A stretch of DNA of 64,000 bases from Akebia trifoliata (Eukaryota; Streptophyta; Magnoliopsida; Ranunculales; Lardizabalaceae), in NCBI GenBank assembly GCA_017979445.1, contig CM030710.1:14060248-14124247 (forward strand), in the 5' to 3' direction. A program made the translations under genes and the position numbers. Shown here one piece after another: positions 36,001-48,902 of the stretch. Every line of letters begins with the position of its first letter. Within the stretch, counting starts at the first letter, position 1. The notes below the pieces were generated by a model that was given only the letters and a program-made list of their open reading frames with translations, had not been told where the DNA came from and searched no databases.

Positions 36001-36094
36001 TAAATAGAGGAAACCATGCCGAAATTTCGAGGCACCACCTAGTACCTCGAGATCTGACATGGGACTTTGTGTTAGCGTTTGACGGGGTGTCACA
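33072..36094 (+). repeat. Right arm: LTR-like sequence, plus orientation
   Basis: Its start is degraded (CTATAAAACCCTGAGTTTTC against TGTAATACCCCGGATTTTCA on the left arm) and its end is GACGGGGTGTCACA. The last 100 bp include a TTTCGAGGCACCACC stretch near 36026. About 3.0 kb, compatible with a long solo LTR. Confidence 0.6.
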
Positions 36095-36345
36095 CTTTCT
36101 CTCCACATAAATCCCATTATCCTTACTTCATTATTTTTTTTTTAAATCTTAAATTATTTTGGGTCACCAAATGTGACTCTCGATTGGACAAAAAAAAAAC
36201 TTTCAACAAGAAAATACCCAAAGACTATAAAATCAATCAAATAATCAAAAAACGTGTCAAAATAATAAAATAAAATAAAATAAAGAAATTAGGTCAATTT
36301 TGCAATGCACTAATATTTAGGATTTTCAAATTTGATCCTCAAAAT
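36095..36345 (-). other. Leader stub of an old minus-strand Tat element
   Basis: Contains TTATTTTGGGTCACCAAATG, matching the leader palindrome region of N1, and AT-rich sequence. It lies next to the PBS-like site of LTR H and is cut off at 36094 by the LTR-like arm. Confidence 0.5.
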
Positions 36346-36365
36346 TTTTTCCAATGGAGTCGTAC

Positions 36366-37911
36366 TGAAAGTGTCCTCAATTTATATGTACTAATCCATT
36401 TTTTTTTCTTTTTTAGGAGTCACCACCTAGTTTTATGGTCTAAGAACAAAAAAATGACTCTAAATAGATAAAGAACACTAAGTTACAAATAAATTATGGG
36501 TACAGGGATCAGGTTACGGGATTGGAAGGTGTTAAAAACTAATCTCGTTCAACGAAAGCCGATCTTTATTCTTTCCAAAGATTCACATTGCAAAAATGGC
36601 CTAAATCTAGAATAAAGATTTAAAAAAAATTACTTTTATTTGTACCTGAATGATTGCGACGATCTGTTCCCTCAGAAATTGGCGGTGAGTATTTCTTGTG
36701 TGAATCTTCTTACTTTATCTTTGTTGCTAGATCTACTTCCGATCTTCAAAATGAGACTTTAATCTTTTAAATTTGAATATTTTATGAATTTTTGTGGTAT
36801 TTTTTTAAGGTTTTTGAGTGTTTTTAGGTTGAAAATTAAGACTTTGAGTCAAATATTAACTTGGGGCTCTAGATTTAAGATTTTGGGAAGATTTTGAAGA
36901 ATTTTTGACATTTGTTTTCTAGGATTTTTCTAGACATACAAAATTAGGTAGTAAAGTTTCATTTTTAAAAAGCTTTATTGATAATATTAGGGTTTGATTA
37001 GGTCTGTCTCTCACTAATCTGTTAAATAGTTTAGATAAGATTATAATTAGTTTTTATTCAGATTTTAATTTTGACTTACATAGAATGAGTTTTTTTTTTA
37101 ATTTTGGAGAACCCCAAATGAAGGATTCTTTGTTAAATTATTTTGAGTTCTTTAAGACCCTCAATGGAAGGTTCTTTATTAAATATCACGTGAGACCTAC
37201 TTGAATAAATGGGCCACTACTTAAAATTTGGCCCATGGGCTTAATTAATTGAATTTATTTGTTCCAAATTTTTTAATTTGATTTATTAAGATTTCACTTT
37301 ACGTTAATTAATATGTTAATTATTAGTTTCAGATATTCAAATTTTATGATTGGAAAATTATCGTTTTGCTCTCGAAGATGATTTTTGAGTTGGGATGTCA
37401 TTTTTTGACATTTTGGGATATTTTGGAATAATTTTTTGTAAGGAATTCATTAAGATATTGGTTTGTGTCACTTATGGGTTTTTGGCATGAAATTATCCTA
37501 GACCCTATGAGAGGTATTTTGGTAATTTTTTCAAATTTTGTGAAAATTGGCAAAATAATTTTTTTTTTATTTTAATTTATTATTTTATGTGTTCGAAAGA
37601 GTTTTCCTAAGTATAATGTAGCCTCTAAGGGTGTTCTGATGTAAATGATATTTTCGTAATTTGATCTTTTTTTGATAATTTTTCTTATAAAATTTCTTTT
37701 AGTCTCAAAATGATGATTTCTTTATTTTGGGTCATATTTTTTTAGCGTAGTGTAGTTTTTAAAATTTATTTGCATGAAATATCTCATCCGAGCTTGGGAA
37801 ACACATCTAGTAACAAATAAAAAACTTCATAATATTCATCCATCATTGAAAATTACTGCAATCGAATTGACGAATTGATTAATTAGACGAGTGCAAAAAT
37901 GGGTGTTTACG
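36366..37911 (-). repeat. LTR H: old Tat-type 5' LTR with degenerate PBS
   Basis: Begins TGAAAGTGTCCTC after a decayed PBS (CCAATGGAGTCGTAC, about 36351-36365) and ends ATGGGTGTTTACG. Carries the GAGTCACCACCTAG and GGATTGGAAGGTGTTA blocks of this LTR group. Many small changes indicate an old copy. Confidence 0.72.
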
Positions 37912-38284
37912 CCTATTTGGCATTCCCCACAGATATCTCTCACTAATTTACGAAACTTGGATAGTCCTCTTGTAGATGCGTGATTTTCAATTTCTAAAGA
38001 TCATTTCTACGAAAGTTTGGAGTCGCTACCCTTCATATTTGTAAAAGAATTGAATGGTCACCCAGAATGTATTTTTCGAAATAGTGTTATTTTGGCATTT
38101 AGTGACTTTCGTTTGTATAAGGTACCAATCAACCTAAGATCGGGGTAAGCGGCTCAATTAGAGAAAATAGAAGATGTTAAACACCCATTTCTCTCTACCA
38201 AGTGGTGATAACCTCAAAATAACTCGATCATTGTGGATGAAAATGCAAATAAAACAAAAGTGTTACGTGTTGACAACTTGTACC

Positions 38285-38289
38285 CTAAG
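38285..38289. repeat. Solo LTR L target duplication CTAAG, left
   Basis: CTAAG directly before TGTAGACACC, repeated at 40268-40272. Confidence 0.9.
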
Positions 38290-40267
38290 TGTAGACACCC
38301 CAATTTGAACGGGCCCCCACTCGAAAGGGCCCAAAAATATCAGAATTTCAATAAAAATCGTCAACGGGCCTAAAAAGCCCAATTCATCTAAACGTAGCAT
38401 TTTGATCAATCTGAGATCCCTGAGACCCCCTAAGGGTCTAATAGACCTACCAAAAAGACTTGGCGTACCCTCATCTTCCCCACCTTTCACCGCTCCACCC
38501 TCGTGATTGTAAATACCCCAAGCTCGGTTAGGGCCCACTAACCCTCAACTCACAAAAAAATATTTCTCACCTTATCCAACCTAACCTAAACCTAATTCCA
38601 TGTTACCCAAATCCTAAAAATCACCAACCCCTTAAGTCCCATTCTAAAATAAACCCTACCCAATTTCAAATAACCTACAACCTTCCAAAAACCCAAGCAT
38701 AACATACCATAGTCCAAACCAATTCAAACTCATATCCATAATCCATAACCCTAACCCACAAACCATTATCCACATCAACCAATCGCCCTTTTGATCATCA
38801 AATGAGACACATCTCATCATCCCAACTCACCTCCCTTGTCCAACTACCTACCCTTATCACTTTTCTCTAAAAAATCATCTACCCACATCTCAACCCATAC
38901 CCTTCTCTAACCTATCTTCATTATTACTCACAAATCCATCTTCACAAACCAAACCCACACCCTTTCTCTCCAATCAAGCATTCCTTCTCTAATCAACTCA
39001 TCTCCCATCCCTTTTGACACATGTCATCATCCCCTTAACCCTATCAAAATCCAATCAACTAATTACACAACTTATTATCCTAATCAAAACACCACTCCCC
39101 TTCAACCTACCTAACACTCAATTAACAAACCACTCCCTTATACTCCTATTCTCTTAAACCAAACACCCATCATCTCACCTCATGAAACACTCTACCCAAA
39201 TGGGTTGGGGAGGATCCAAACCATTTGGATAAAAAATTATCCATTTTTCCTCATTACATAACTATCCTCATCCCAACTCTAAATTTCACATCCTCCACCT
39301 TCAAATCTCATGTCATTCTCTACTCTTTCATTTTTTTTACCCCATTATTTTCCTAAAATAACCTCCAAACACCTATAAATACCTCCCCTCACCTTCCAAA
39401 ATGGCACCCAAGTTTTAGACTAAAAAAATTCTACTCTCAACTCACCTCTCTACTCTCAACTCTTTTATATTCTATTTTCACATTTTCACATTACTAAAAA
39501 AAAAATATTTTCATACCTTACTAAGGACACAAGAAGAACCTAAGAAGAAAACATAGAAGAAGAAGGAAGGAAAAGAAGAAAAGTTAAAGCTTCAAGGTAG
39601 GTCAAAGGAACACATACCCCCTCATCTTTTTCTTCCCTTTCCATATCCCTCTTTTACTACCTCTTTACTTCTTCTTTTTTAATAAACTTCTAAGATGTAA
39701 TGCTCTCCTTCCTTATTTCTGATAGATCAAACTTCGGTTCGATTGAAAGTATAGGGATTGTAATCACTTTCAAAATAAAAATTGATTTTAAACCTTTTAA
39801 ATCATTTTGAGGCAATCGGTGTTTGGATCCTACTCAATTTGTGAGAATGGACCCATAACCATAGCCAACACTCTTCAAAAGCATGTTGTTCCCAAAACTA
39901 GGTCCATATAAAGATCATCTCCTTCGATGAGATGATTCTTGTAGGATAAAGTTGATAGCAAATCCTTACTTGGGGTACAATCCGTCAATACGTGACACTT
40001 TTATTTTATTTTCATTTTCATCCAAAATGACCGAGTGGAGAGAAAAGGATGCTTAACACCTTCTATTTTTTCTAATCGAGTTGTTTATCTTGATCATAGG
40101 TTGATTGGTATCTTATCCAAACGATGGTCACTAAATGCCAAAACAATAATATTTCAAAAAAAAAAAAAACATCTTGGATGACCATTCACACACTCTTACA
40201 AAATGAATGGTGACGACTCCAAACCTTCGTAGTAGTGATCTTAAAAATCCAAAATCACGCATCTACA
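38290..40267 (+). repeat. LTR L: solo LTR (1978 bp) with perfect TSD
   Basis: Starts TGTAGACACCCCAATTTG, ends ACGCATCTACA, and is flanked by CTAAG on both sides with no PBS or PPT next to it, the mark of LTR-LTR recombination. C-rich, very low in G on this strand, with TATA box TATAAATAC at about 39374. It shares the TGTAGACACCCC start and a GGTGACGACTCC block with the Tat LTRs here. Confidence 0.88.
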
Positions 40268-40272
40268 CTAAG
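40268..40272. repeat. Solo LTR L target duplication CTAAG, right
   Basis: Exact match to 38285-38289. Confidence 0.9.
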
Positions 40273-41798
40273 TAGGGATTTGCTTTTGGCTCGGATTATG
40301 AGATCATCTCATTGAAGGAGATGATCCCTATAAACAATTAGCCTTGGGAATGATATATGTTTTTTGGAGAGTGTTGGCTATGGTTATGGGTCAATTCTCA
40401 TGAGTTGAGAAGGACCCGAATACTGATTGCCTCAAAACGAGTTGAAAGGTTTAAAATCGATTTTATTTTGAAAGTGGTTACAAACCCTATACTTTCAATG
40501 GAATCGAAATTCGATCTACTAGAGATAGAGGAGGGGAAACATCACAACTTAAGTCTTTCTAAATTAAAAATTAAAGATGTGAAAATAAAAGTAGAAGAGG
40601 GATATGGAGAGGGAAGAGAGATGAGGGTATGTTACCCTACTTTGAAACTTTGATATTTTCTTCCCTTCATTTTTTCTTCTTCTTCTTTGAGCGGGATGGT
40701 GGTATTTATAGGTGTTGAGGATTGCTTTTGAGGGTATAATGGGGTGAAAAGGCAGAAGAGTAGAAAAGGATATGAGGTTTGAAGATGAGGGGTGTGAAAT
40801 TTAAAGTGAAGATGGGATTATTTATGGAATGGGGTGGAGATGGATAATTGTTTATCCAAATGGTTTGGATCCTCCCCAACCCATTTAGGTTAAGTGTTTA
40901 GTGATATGAAATGATGTGGCGTTTGGTTGAAAGAATGAGATTGAGTGTTAGGTGAGATAAGGTTTGGTGTTTGATTAAAAGAATGGGTTGTGTAAGGAGT
41001 TAGGTGTTTAGATTTTTGGTAGGGTGAAGGAGATGGTGACAAGTGTCCCAAAAGGTGTGATGATGGGGTATTAAGGTGAGTTGATTGGAGGGAAGGGGTG
41101 TGGGGATGACTTGTGAGAATGGGTTGAGGGTAAATGATGAATGGAGGTGTGAGTTGTGATATAGGTTGGTGGTTATGTTAGAGAAAAGTGATAGATTAGG
41201 TTTATGACAAGGAGTGTGGGGGGTATGGGTTGTGATGTGGGTTGGTGATTGTGTTAGAGAAATGTGATGGGTTAGATTTGGTAGAATAACTTTTTGAGAG
41301 GTGAGTTGTGCTATGGGCAAGTATTCATTTGATGATCAAAGTTTGATTGGATGATGTGGTTAATGGTTTGTGGATTATGGATGTGGATTTGAATTAGTTT
41401 GGGCTTTGGTGTATTGGACTTGGGTATGGAAAGGTTTTAGGTTATTTGAGATTGGTTAATATATATTTTAGAATGAGTTTTTGACGGTAGGTGTGTTTTA
41501 GGATTTAGGTGATGTGGGATTAAGTCTAGGTTGGGTTGGATAAGGTTTGAAATGATTTTTGGGGAGTTGAGGGTTTGTGGGCCTTAAACAGGCTTGGAGT
41601 ATTTTGATCTCGAGGGTGGAGCGCTGAAAGGTGATGACTATGCCAAGTCTTTATTCTGGGTCTCTTAGACCTTAGTGTCTTAAGAGCCTTTAGATTGATC
41701 AAAATGCCACGATTCGACGAATTGGGCTTTTTAGATCCGTTGGTGAACTTTTATTGAAAAAATATATATTTTTGGGACTTTTAGAGTGGGGACACATT

Positions 41799-43364
41799 TG
41801 TAGACACCCCATTTTTGCATCCGCCTGACTTGGCGATCCGTCACCCGGTTGCTGTGGATTCCTAATAATGAGAGCAAAAGAACTCGAAAGCTTGTAAGAA
41901 GTCTCCTTTCAATTTCCTCTGTCTTCTAATTTTATTCTACTCTTTATCCTCGACACGCGATATATTACGCACGCTTAGGATCGCTGCCCCATACACTCGA
42001 TTTAACAAGCACGTACGCTTAGGTTCGCTACACATTTGGATAACTTAGAGACCTCGCCACGCTAGGAAAACATGACCTTGAAACTTAGAAATAATCACGT
42101 TGCGATTAAAAGAAACTTCACGCCAAAATTCACCCAAATGGACAAAAATAAAAAAAAATGACGAAAATACCCCTCATAAATTATGGACCTCCGAAAAGTC
42201 TCGAAAGTACTTCCATTGCACTCAGAATAGGATTTCGAGTCTAACGGGACCCATCGATGAAATCAGAGAAATTTATGAAAAAATCAAAAAATGACCAAAA
42301 CGCCCCTTGATGTCCAACTTGCACATAAAGACCTTGACTATTAAGAAAATCAAAATAAAACAACCAATTTGAAGCCTTTTAAATAATTTTAAAAAAAAAT
42401 CAAACAATTAAAAAGTAAAACTCAAATTAAAAATTAAAAGATCAAATAATTAAAATTAAACAATTAAAATTAAACGTCTTCTTCTACAAGGTCTGCTTCA
42501 AAGGACTTGGACTCTGATCCCTGCCCTCAGCCCCATCTCCAACGCCTTTACTGCCTTCATCCTCTTCACGCCCCAGTAGCCCAACTCTCTTCTCCTCTTG
42601 GACGTTCTCTACCCCTCTCTATCTTCTTCTTCTCCTCTTGTTCATCTACAGTTTTTATTTCCATCTCTGTTTTCCAAGCAAACAAAGAGGAAGAGAGAAT
42701 AAGAGAGAAGAGAGACTTACATTGCTACCCCTTTCTTCTTCTCTATTAAAATCAGTAACGCAACCCCATAGCTGCTGCAACCTCTCTTTTATTCTTCTCT
42801 ACACTCTCTCTGCCTTCCTCTCTCCCACATTTCACATCCATTACATAACCGTCTGACTCCCTACAACGTCTCTACGGGTTGGACATCATCCTCTCCAAAT
42901 CTTTACAACAGCAAGGCTGTTCTTCATGTTTTCGTCTTTGGATGCACCAACTCCCTCTCTCCATTGTGGCAGCAACATTGCCATCATCTCCCATCAGTAA
43001 TGTCCCGACAGCTATCATTGCAACTCCTCTCCTACTTCATCTCCCTCACACCATTACAGCACATACTAGAACCCATTGTGACACGTCTCTCACGTCCTCA
43101 CAGCGGTGAATACTCACAAGTATTTGGGTTGGACTTGAAGGAATCGATTTGATACTATTTCATTCTATAGCAATCTCGTCTTTCTCACGTACTTTGCCAG
43201 CGAGCAATCAAATAATTCTGAAAAGATTCCGAGTAACCAAATTCTTGAACGTGGTAAGTATATTTAATTGTTTATTTTATTTCTTTATTTTTTTTATTTT
43301 TTTTTTCTTCTTTTCTTATTCTCCTTTGATCGTTATCTCATGCGTGGATGTTCTTGATGAGTAT
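41799..43364 (+). repeat. LTR K: truncated LTR of the H1 family
   Basis: Starts TGTAGACACCCCATTTTTGC and follows H1's LTR in opposite orientation: the GCACGCTTAGGATCGCT block, the single copy of the 137-bp segment near 42160-42290, then a C/T-rich stretch equivalent to H1's GA-rich part. It is cut at 43364 by element E. Open frames 42507-43109 are low-complexity C/T-rich translation and not credible genes. Confidence 0.72.
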
Positions 43365-45110
43365 TGTAGACACCTCATTTTTACACTCACCTGATTAATC
43401 AACTCATCAATCCGATCACAATGATTCCCAATGATGGATGTTTATTCCATTGCTTTATTTTGTTACCAGAAATGTTTCAGAAATCCGGATGAGGTATCTC
43501 GAACTGACAAAACCTTAGAAACCACGCTACGCTAGGAAAATACGACTCTAGAAACATAGAAATCATCATCTTGCAAACCCAAAAAGAAGTTTCACGATAA
43601 AAATCACTAAAAATTGATCAAATTACCAAAATACCCCTAACATCAAAACAACCCTAGAGCCTACGTTACGATTAGGAAAACCCTTTCGAACACATAAAAC
43701 AATAAATCGAAACCAAATAAATTATTTCACCAATTTTAATAGAATTCGACAAAATTTCAAAAATGCCCCTCATAAAGTTCATGACCATTTCACACAAAAA
43801 ATTTCATAAATGACACAAACTAATATTTCCATTGAATTCCTTATGAAAAATCGATTCTAAAACATCCTATAACATTAAAAACCGACTTAAAACGTGAAAA
43901 GTCCTCTCTGGGGGTAAAACGATAATTTCACAATTTTCATATTTAAAAATTTTGAAATTAATAAATAAAATATTAAATAATTAAAGTGAAACATTAATGA
44001 AATTAATTTAAAATTTTGAACTAAAAAAATCGATCAATCGGGTTCTCATGAAAAATTGTTGAGAGTTCGTGAGATATTTCTTTAAGGACCCCTCCATTTG
44101 GGGGTCCAAAGAATTAAAGATATAATAGAGGGGGGTTCTCCAAAAATTTAAAGTCAATCAAGCAAGACTAAAGTCAAGGTATTAAAGTCAATCAAGTAAG
44201 ACTAAAGTCAAAATTAAAGTCAATTAAGCAAGACTAAAGTCAAGATATTAAAAGTCAATCAATTAAGACTAAAGTCAAAATATTAAAAGTCAATCAAATA
44301 AGACCAAAAGTCAAAACCCTAATAGAGTTCTAATTAAATAATAATTCTATTTAATAGAGTTCTAACTAAAATACAACTCTACCTAAAATAATTCTAATTA
44401 AAACACAACTCTACCTAAAATAATTCTAACTAAAATACAACTCTAACTAAAAGAATTCTAATCAAACACTAATGCTATCTAAATCAATCCTTAAAAAAAA
44501 CTATAAATAGGGGTTCTCACACCCTATTTTCGTATCAAATCATAAACCCTAAGAGAAGTAGGTCTAAAAACCCCCTAGCCTCCCATAAACCCTAGTTTTG
44601 GAGCCCCAACTCCTTACCTAACATCCCTTCTTCAATTTTAGCCTAAAAAATACCTAAAAGCCCTCCAAAATATCCCAAAATCCATAACAAACTCGAAGAG
44701 TCCAGATAAAAAAAAAATGAGATACCTTGCTTCGGAGATCAGAAATCAAATCTGGAGACAGAACGAAGCAAGGACTACGGCACAAGGAGTAATTTTTGTC
44801 GGATCTGAGGGAACAAGGTCTTTGCCATCGAAAAGGTATAATTTCTTATTTTTTTTATTATCTAGGTTTTTTTAGCAATGTAACTTATTTGAAAAATTAG
44901 TAGAGACCAGCATTGGCCGGGCGGGGTTGGTGCCTAACACCTTCCAACCCCGTAATCTGATCCCCGGATTCAATTTTTTCTATTCTAGATTAGTTCTTTA
45001 TCCGTTTAGAGTCATTGATCGGTTCCTATACCGTAATAACTAGGTGGCAACTCCCAAACCTCAAGGGTCAAAAGTGGATCCGCGCACCCCGCGGATCGAG
45101 GGTGCTTTCA
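43365..45110 (+). repeat. E 5' LTR (1746 bp)
   Basis: Starts TGTAGACACCTC, ends GGGTGCTTTCA. TATA box TATAAATAG at 44502-44510, and ten AGTCAA boxes at 44150-44316 upstream of it. Confidence 0.92.
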
Positions 45111-45111
45111 G

Positions 45112-45130
45112 TGGCGACTCCACTGGGGAC
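45112..45130 (+). other. E primer-binding site
   Basis: TGGCGACTCCACTGGGGAC, one base after the LTR, identical to N1's. Confidence 0.85.
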
Positions 45131-47000
45131 CATTGAGGATCAGACTTGAAAAATCCCAAGTATGGGAGCATTGCTAAAGCGATCTAGTTTTTTTTAGTTG
45201 TTAGTTTATCTGTTCATTTATTTACTTGTTTTTTATTTTTTTTCTTTTTCTTTTCTCATCCGTTTGTTCAATATTTGATCACATATTTAGATCATGAATA
45301 TTCTGCCCTTGCATGTTCGCATTATTTTATTACTTATAGTCCAATCGAGGGTTATTTAGAACAATCATAAATGATTAAAAAGATCAAGAAATTTAATTGA
45401 GGATGGAGAGATGACTAATGAATCATGTAGGTTTTTTTTATTTTTCTTTTAAGGTTCTATTCTCAAGTAACATTTTAAAAAAATAATAATAATAAAGTTT
45501 TGGTGGGCGATGTATCCTTCGACAATTTGTTATTTTATTTTATTTGTATTTTATTTTTTAGGTTCCGTTAATAATGTTAATGGGCTGGGGAGTTTTTTTT
45601 TTTTTTTTAAATTTAAGGTGCTGTCTGCAACAATGTGGGGGTTAGTGTGTAAAAAAAAATCGATTTTAAAAAAAAAAAAAAAATTTCGTTTTTGGGTTCT
45701 GTTTACAGCAACAGCTAAGGGGTGTGTAATAAACAAAATCTCGTTTGTCTATTACCACATCATCTTCTTAAAAGAACCAAGTGGCTTCATTCTTTCCAAC
45801 ACAGACCGATCTAAGCTCCAACTGATCGGCTGGAATCTCAGCCCGATCGAATTCATTATTTTAGAGAGTTAGTCACTCTCAAAAATCGATTTGATCTTGG
45901 CGTTTTAATCTGTCTATCACCACATCCTCTTCTTAAAAGATCCAAGTGGTTTCATTCTTTCCAACAGAGACCGATCTAAGCTCCAACCGATCGGCTGAAA
46001 TCTCAGCCCGATCGAAGTCATCATTTTCCCTTTGTGAAAATCAAACCTTGAAGATTCGGTCTCTCTCAAGAATCAATGTGATCGTGGACGTTTTAATCAA
46101 CCTTTTTGTTGGCTGTCAAGGAGAGTTTGAAGGTTGCTGGTCATTGTCGATCTTGCCCAAAGAAGCAAAGTTTTGAAAAAAAAAAAAAAAACTAAATCGG
46201 TGTTATTTTTAAAAAAATTAAAAAAAAAACTGTTCGACCGAAGTTTGTAGTAGATTTATCTATGTACCATCGACACATTGCTTCCGATTTTGGTTGATCC
46301 TGTTGGCTGTTTATGTTCTTCAACTCTCATTTATCATATCGGTATTACAAACATGAACCCAACTGTAGAAGCATTGATTTTCTGGTTTTTTTTTAGATGC
46401 TTTTAAAACAGAGGATCGGAGAGGTGTAGGAAACTTATTGGATTTGAACTTTTGATTTTTGTTTAGAATTGCAGAGAACATCGATCTATGATTGAGATTG
46501 AATGACGATAGTTCTTATTTCTGAATTAACAACATCAATCCGTTTGGTTTTTGGCATTTTTCAATTTTTCATGTTTATTTCTTAAAAATTTTGGGGATCA
46601 AAACCATTGGATCAAACAGAAATTGCAACTAAATAAGCACGTTTTTATGAAATAATTGTTGAATTTAACAGATGAAAATCGCGGCTGTTTAGTTCATGTC
46701 AAACTATTATTAACACACCAATATTCACTTGTGACACACCAATCCATATGTGAACAATATTTATTTTTCTAAAGAATTGGTGGGTTATAAATTAATAATG
46801 GGTTGCTAATATATCTCTATGTTGTTCTAATTGTGGGCAACCCTCTTTGTGGCTGAATGATTTGTTTTTTTTTTGACACACCGATTGTTCAAATGTCACC
46901 TTAATGATTTACGTGGAAATTGGGGTGACACTAGTAAAAGATGGTTTGTCAACAATGATCCACTTGTTGGCTAATTTTTTATTAGGGTTTTGTTTTTGTT

Positions 47001-47038
<38 letters not shown>

Positions 47039-48902
47039 AGGGTATTTGATTTTAAAATCTCCATCCTAACAAATATCCAGTCATCCTCAATTCAATATGA
47101 TTTGAAATTCTGAATTATTTTGGGCCATCTGAAATAACTCTTGATTGGAATACATAAGGAAATAATGTTGGATTAAATGCTTGTTTCTAATATCAGTATA
47201 TGCTTAATGTGCTTATCTTTACTTATGTGATGGGAAGGGTATTGATCTTGATTAAATATTCATATGATTCGAATAATGTTGATCTTGATTGAATATTCAT
47301 ATGATTCGAATGGTTTTGGTTTTGATTAAATTTTCATGTAATCCAATGTATAATGATATGATCAGGCCATGGGCCCATTTTGTTTGAAAAAGGCCCCGGG
47401 CACACCCCACCCTGTGTTGCACACACCACATGCACGTTTACTGTTCTGCACACTTACACGTCTTATATAGCCAACATGGCACTAGTGCGTGGTCCGGTCT
47501 CTTCGAAAATGCGACGTCATTCATGAAAACCACAACTCCAGTCACGTACCTTAGGGTATATCAAACTAGGGTATCAATACCATCTGATCAAGTGATTCTA
47601 AAAGGTATATTGATGCACCCAGGCTGGAACGACCTGAGCCTTTGACCTATTGTGAGCCACACAGTCACATGTCCCGATTGCCAACGTAGTACTAGTACGT
47701 GGTCGGTCCCCTCGTGGGATGCCAAACCATTTATGAAAGCTACAACTCTTGACTCGTACCTATAAGTATATAAAAGATAATCTAAGTATATCAATTGCAC
47801 TTCTTGGTCAAAACCGGTGCCTAAGCGAGATCTTGCCCCGCTGTACCCTATTGTACGAGGGGGATAGACTAAGTCTATTCTAGACGAGAGGTATTTAAGT
47901 GGGCCCTTGCTCAGCATCGTGCGCCACCTCTCAACTGGAGATCAAACTGGTTGTTTTTGGTTTCAGAGAAGTGAGTTGAGGTTTTAGATTATCACCTATA
48001 CGGTATATCAAACCAAATCACCACGTATCGAGAGGTATATAGGTGTGTTTGGGCAAGAGTGGCCAGATAAAAATGCATTGCACGTAGTAAGCTTAGAGTC
48101 TAGAAACCTCTCCTATAGGTCACGACTCGAACTTATTGGGTGTTCTCGGGTTGTTCATGGAATGGAACCCTATGATTGATGAGTGTGTGAGATCAGAATG
48201 TGTGATTGTCCTCAAAAATAAAAAATTTTGCTTTTCAAAATTAAAATGGGTGCACCGACCCAATAAAGAATCCATTTTTTTGCAATAATTTATAATGACC
48301 CAGTCCATCTCGATCCAATAATCATGATGGGCCGGGCCATTTAGATCAAAATGGAAATCAAATTCTTTTCTAAATTCAGGTTTCAACCCATTTTCAAATA
48401 AGAGAAATGGTTTACAAAGGGAAAGTATTTTCTAGAAGAAGTGTTCTCTAAAAAAAAAAAAATTTCAGAAAAGGTGTTTTCCATAAGAACAAGATTTTTC
48501 AAAGAAAAAATGTTTTATAGAAGAAAAGAGAATAAAGGAAAAATGATTTACAAAAGATATATTTTTGCATGAACCTTGAAAGTTTTCTTTTTTGCATGGA
48601 CTTTGAAAAATTACTAAAATGTATTTTTCTAAAAAGAAAATTACTTGCAAAAACTAATCAAATTTGTGAAAGTTTTATTCAATGAAAACATTATTTGTCA
48701 ATCATTCTCAAGAGTGCAATAGAATTATTTTCTTTCTGAATAATCATTGCATGAATTTTCAGGGTTCATTTAAAATGTTATCAAGGGGGTAACACTGAAA
48801 TTGATCAGATTCACATTTGATGGGGTCTCAAGGTTATCATTGCACCTAAGCTCAATCGTTCACCATTTTGTTAGGGTTACTAGTCTGATCAATTAGAACA
48901 AC
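45131..48902 (+). other. E leader and gag-start remnant
   Basis: Homologous to N1's leader, including a long T run (about 46999-47036), the 37-bp repeat block and the ~210-bp repeats with the antisense frame 47588-47917. At about 48500-48720 it passes from the pre-ORF1 sequence to the pre-gag sequence without ORF1. It ends in the gag-start counterpart (TTTGATGGGGTC near 48811). Confidence 0.75.

Larger units (their letters stand above)
29602..36094. repeat. Large inverted repeat of two LTR-like sequences
   Basis: Left arm 29602-32664 and right arm about 33072-35490 are reverse complements of each other with many differences. Examples: the region with GGATATCCAGTTTCCTACCA (30850) against TGGTAGAAAACTGGATATCC (34722), and GCGTCTATGCCTATCAGGCG (30518) against CGCCTGATAGGCATAGACGA (35073). 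The left arm ends GGGGTATTACA at its inner edge. The right arm ends GGGGTGTCACA at 36094, giving TGTRAYACCCC termini typical of long plant gypsy LTRs. The unmatched end of the right arm (35490-36094) probably pairs with sequence left of H1, outside the window. No coding region found. Confidence 0.72.
37971..41796 (-). repeat. LTR J: minus-strand LTR split by solo LTR L
   Basis: Two pieces, 37971-38289 and 40268-41796, are reverse complements of the end and body of LTR L. The left edge TGTAGATGCGTGA mirrors L's end ACGCATCTACA. The right edge ends GGGGACACA. A TATA-like TATTTATAGG lies at about 40703. Open frames 40357-40653 and 41000-41320 lie inside it, without domains. Confidence 0.75.

Noticed and set aside
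29602..36094. A DNA transposon or giant MITE with terminal inverted repeats
   Set aside because: Ends are TGTRAYACCCC as in gypsy LTRs, no transposase, and the spacer is small; two facing LTRs explain it better, though this is not settled.
41000..41320. 106-codon Thr/His-rich minus frame
   Set aside because: Inside LTR J; composition follows the G-rich/C-rich strand bias, no domain.
42507..43394. Several plus-strand frames of 60-84 codons
   Set aside because: C/T-rich low-complexity part of truncated LTR K; translations are Ser/Leu/Pro runs and frames overlap.
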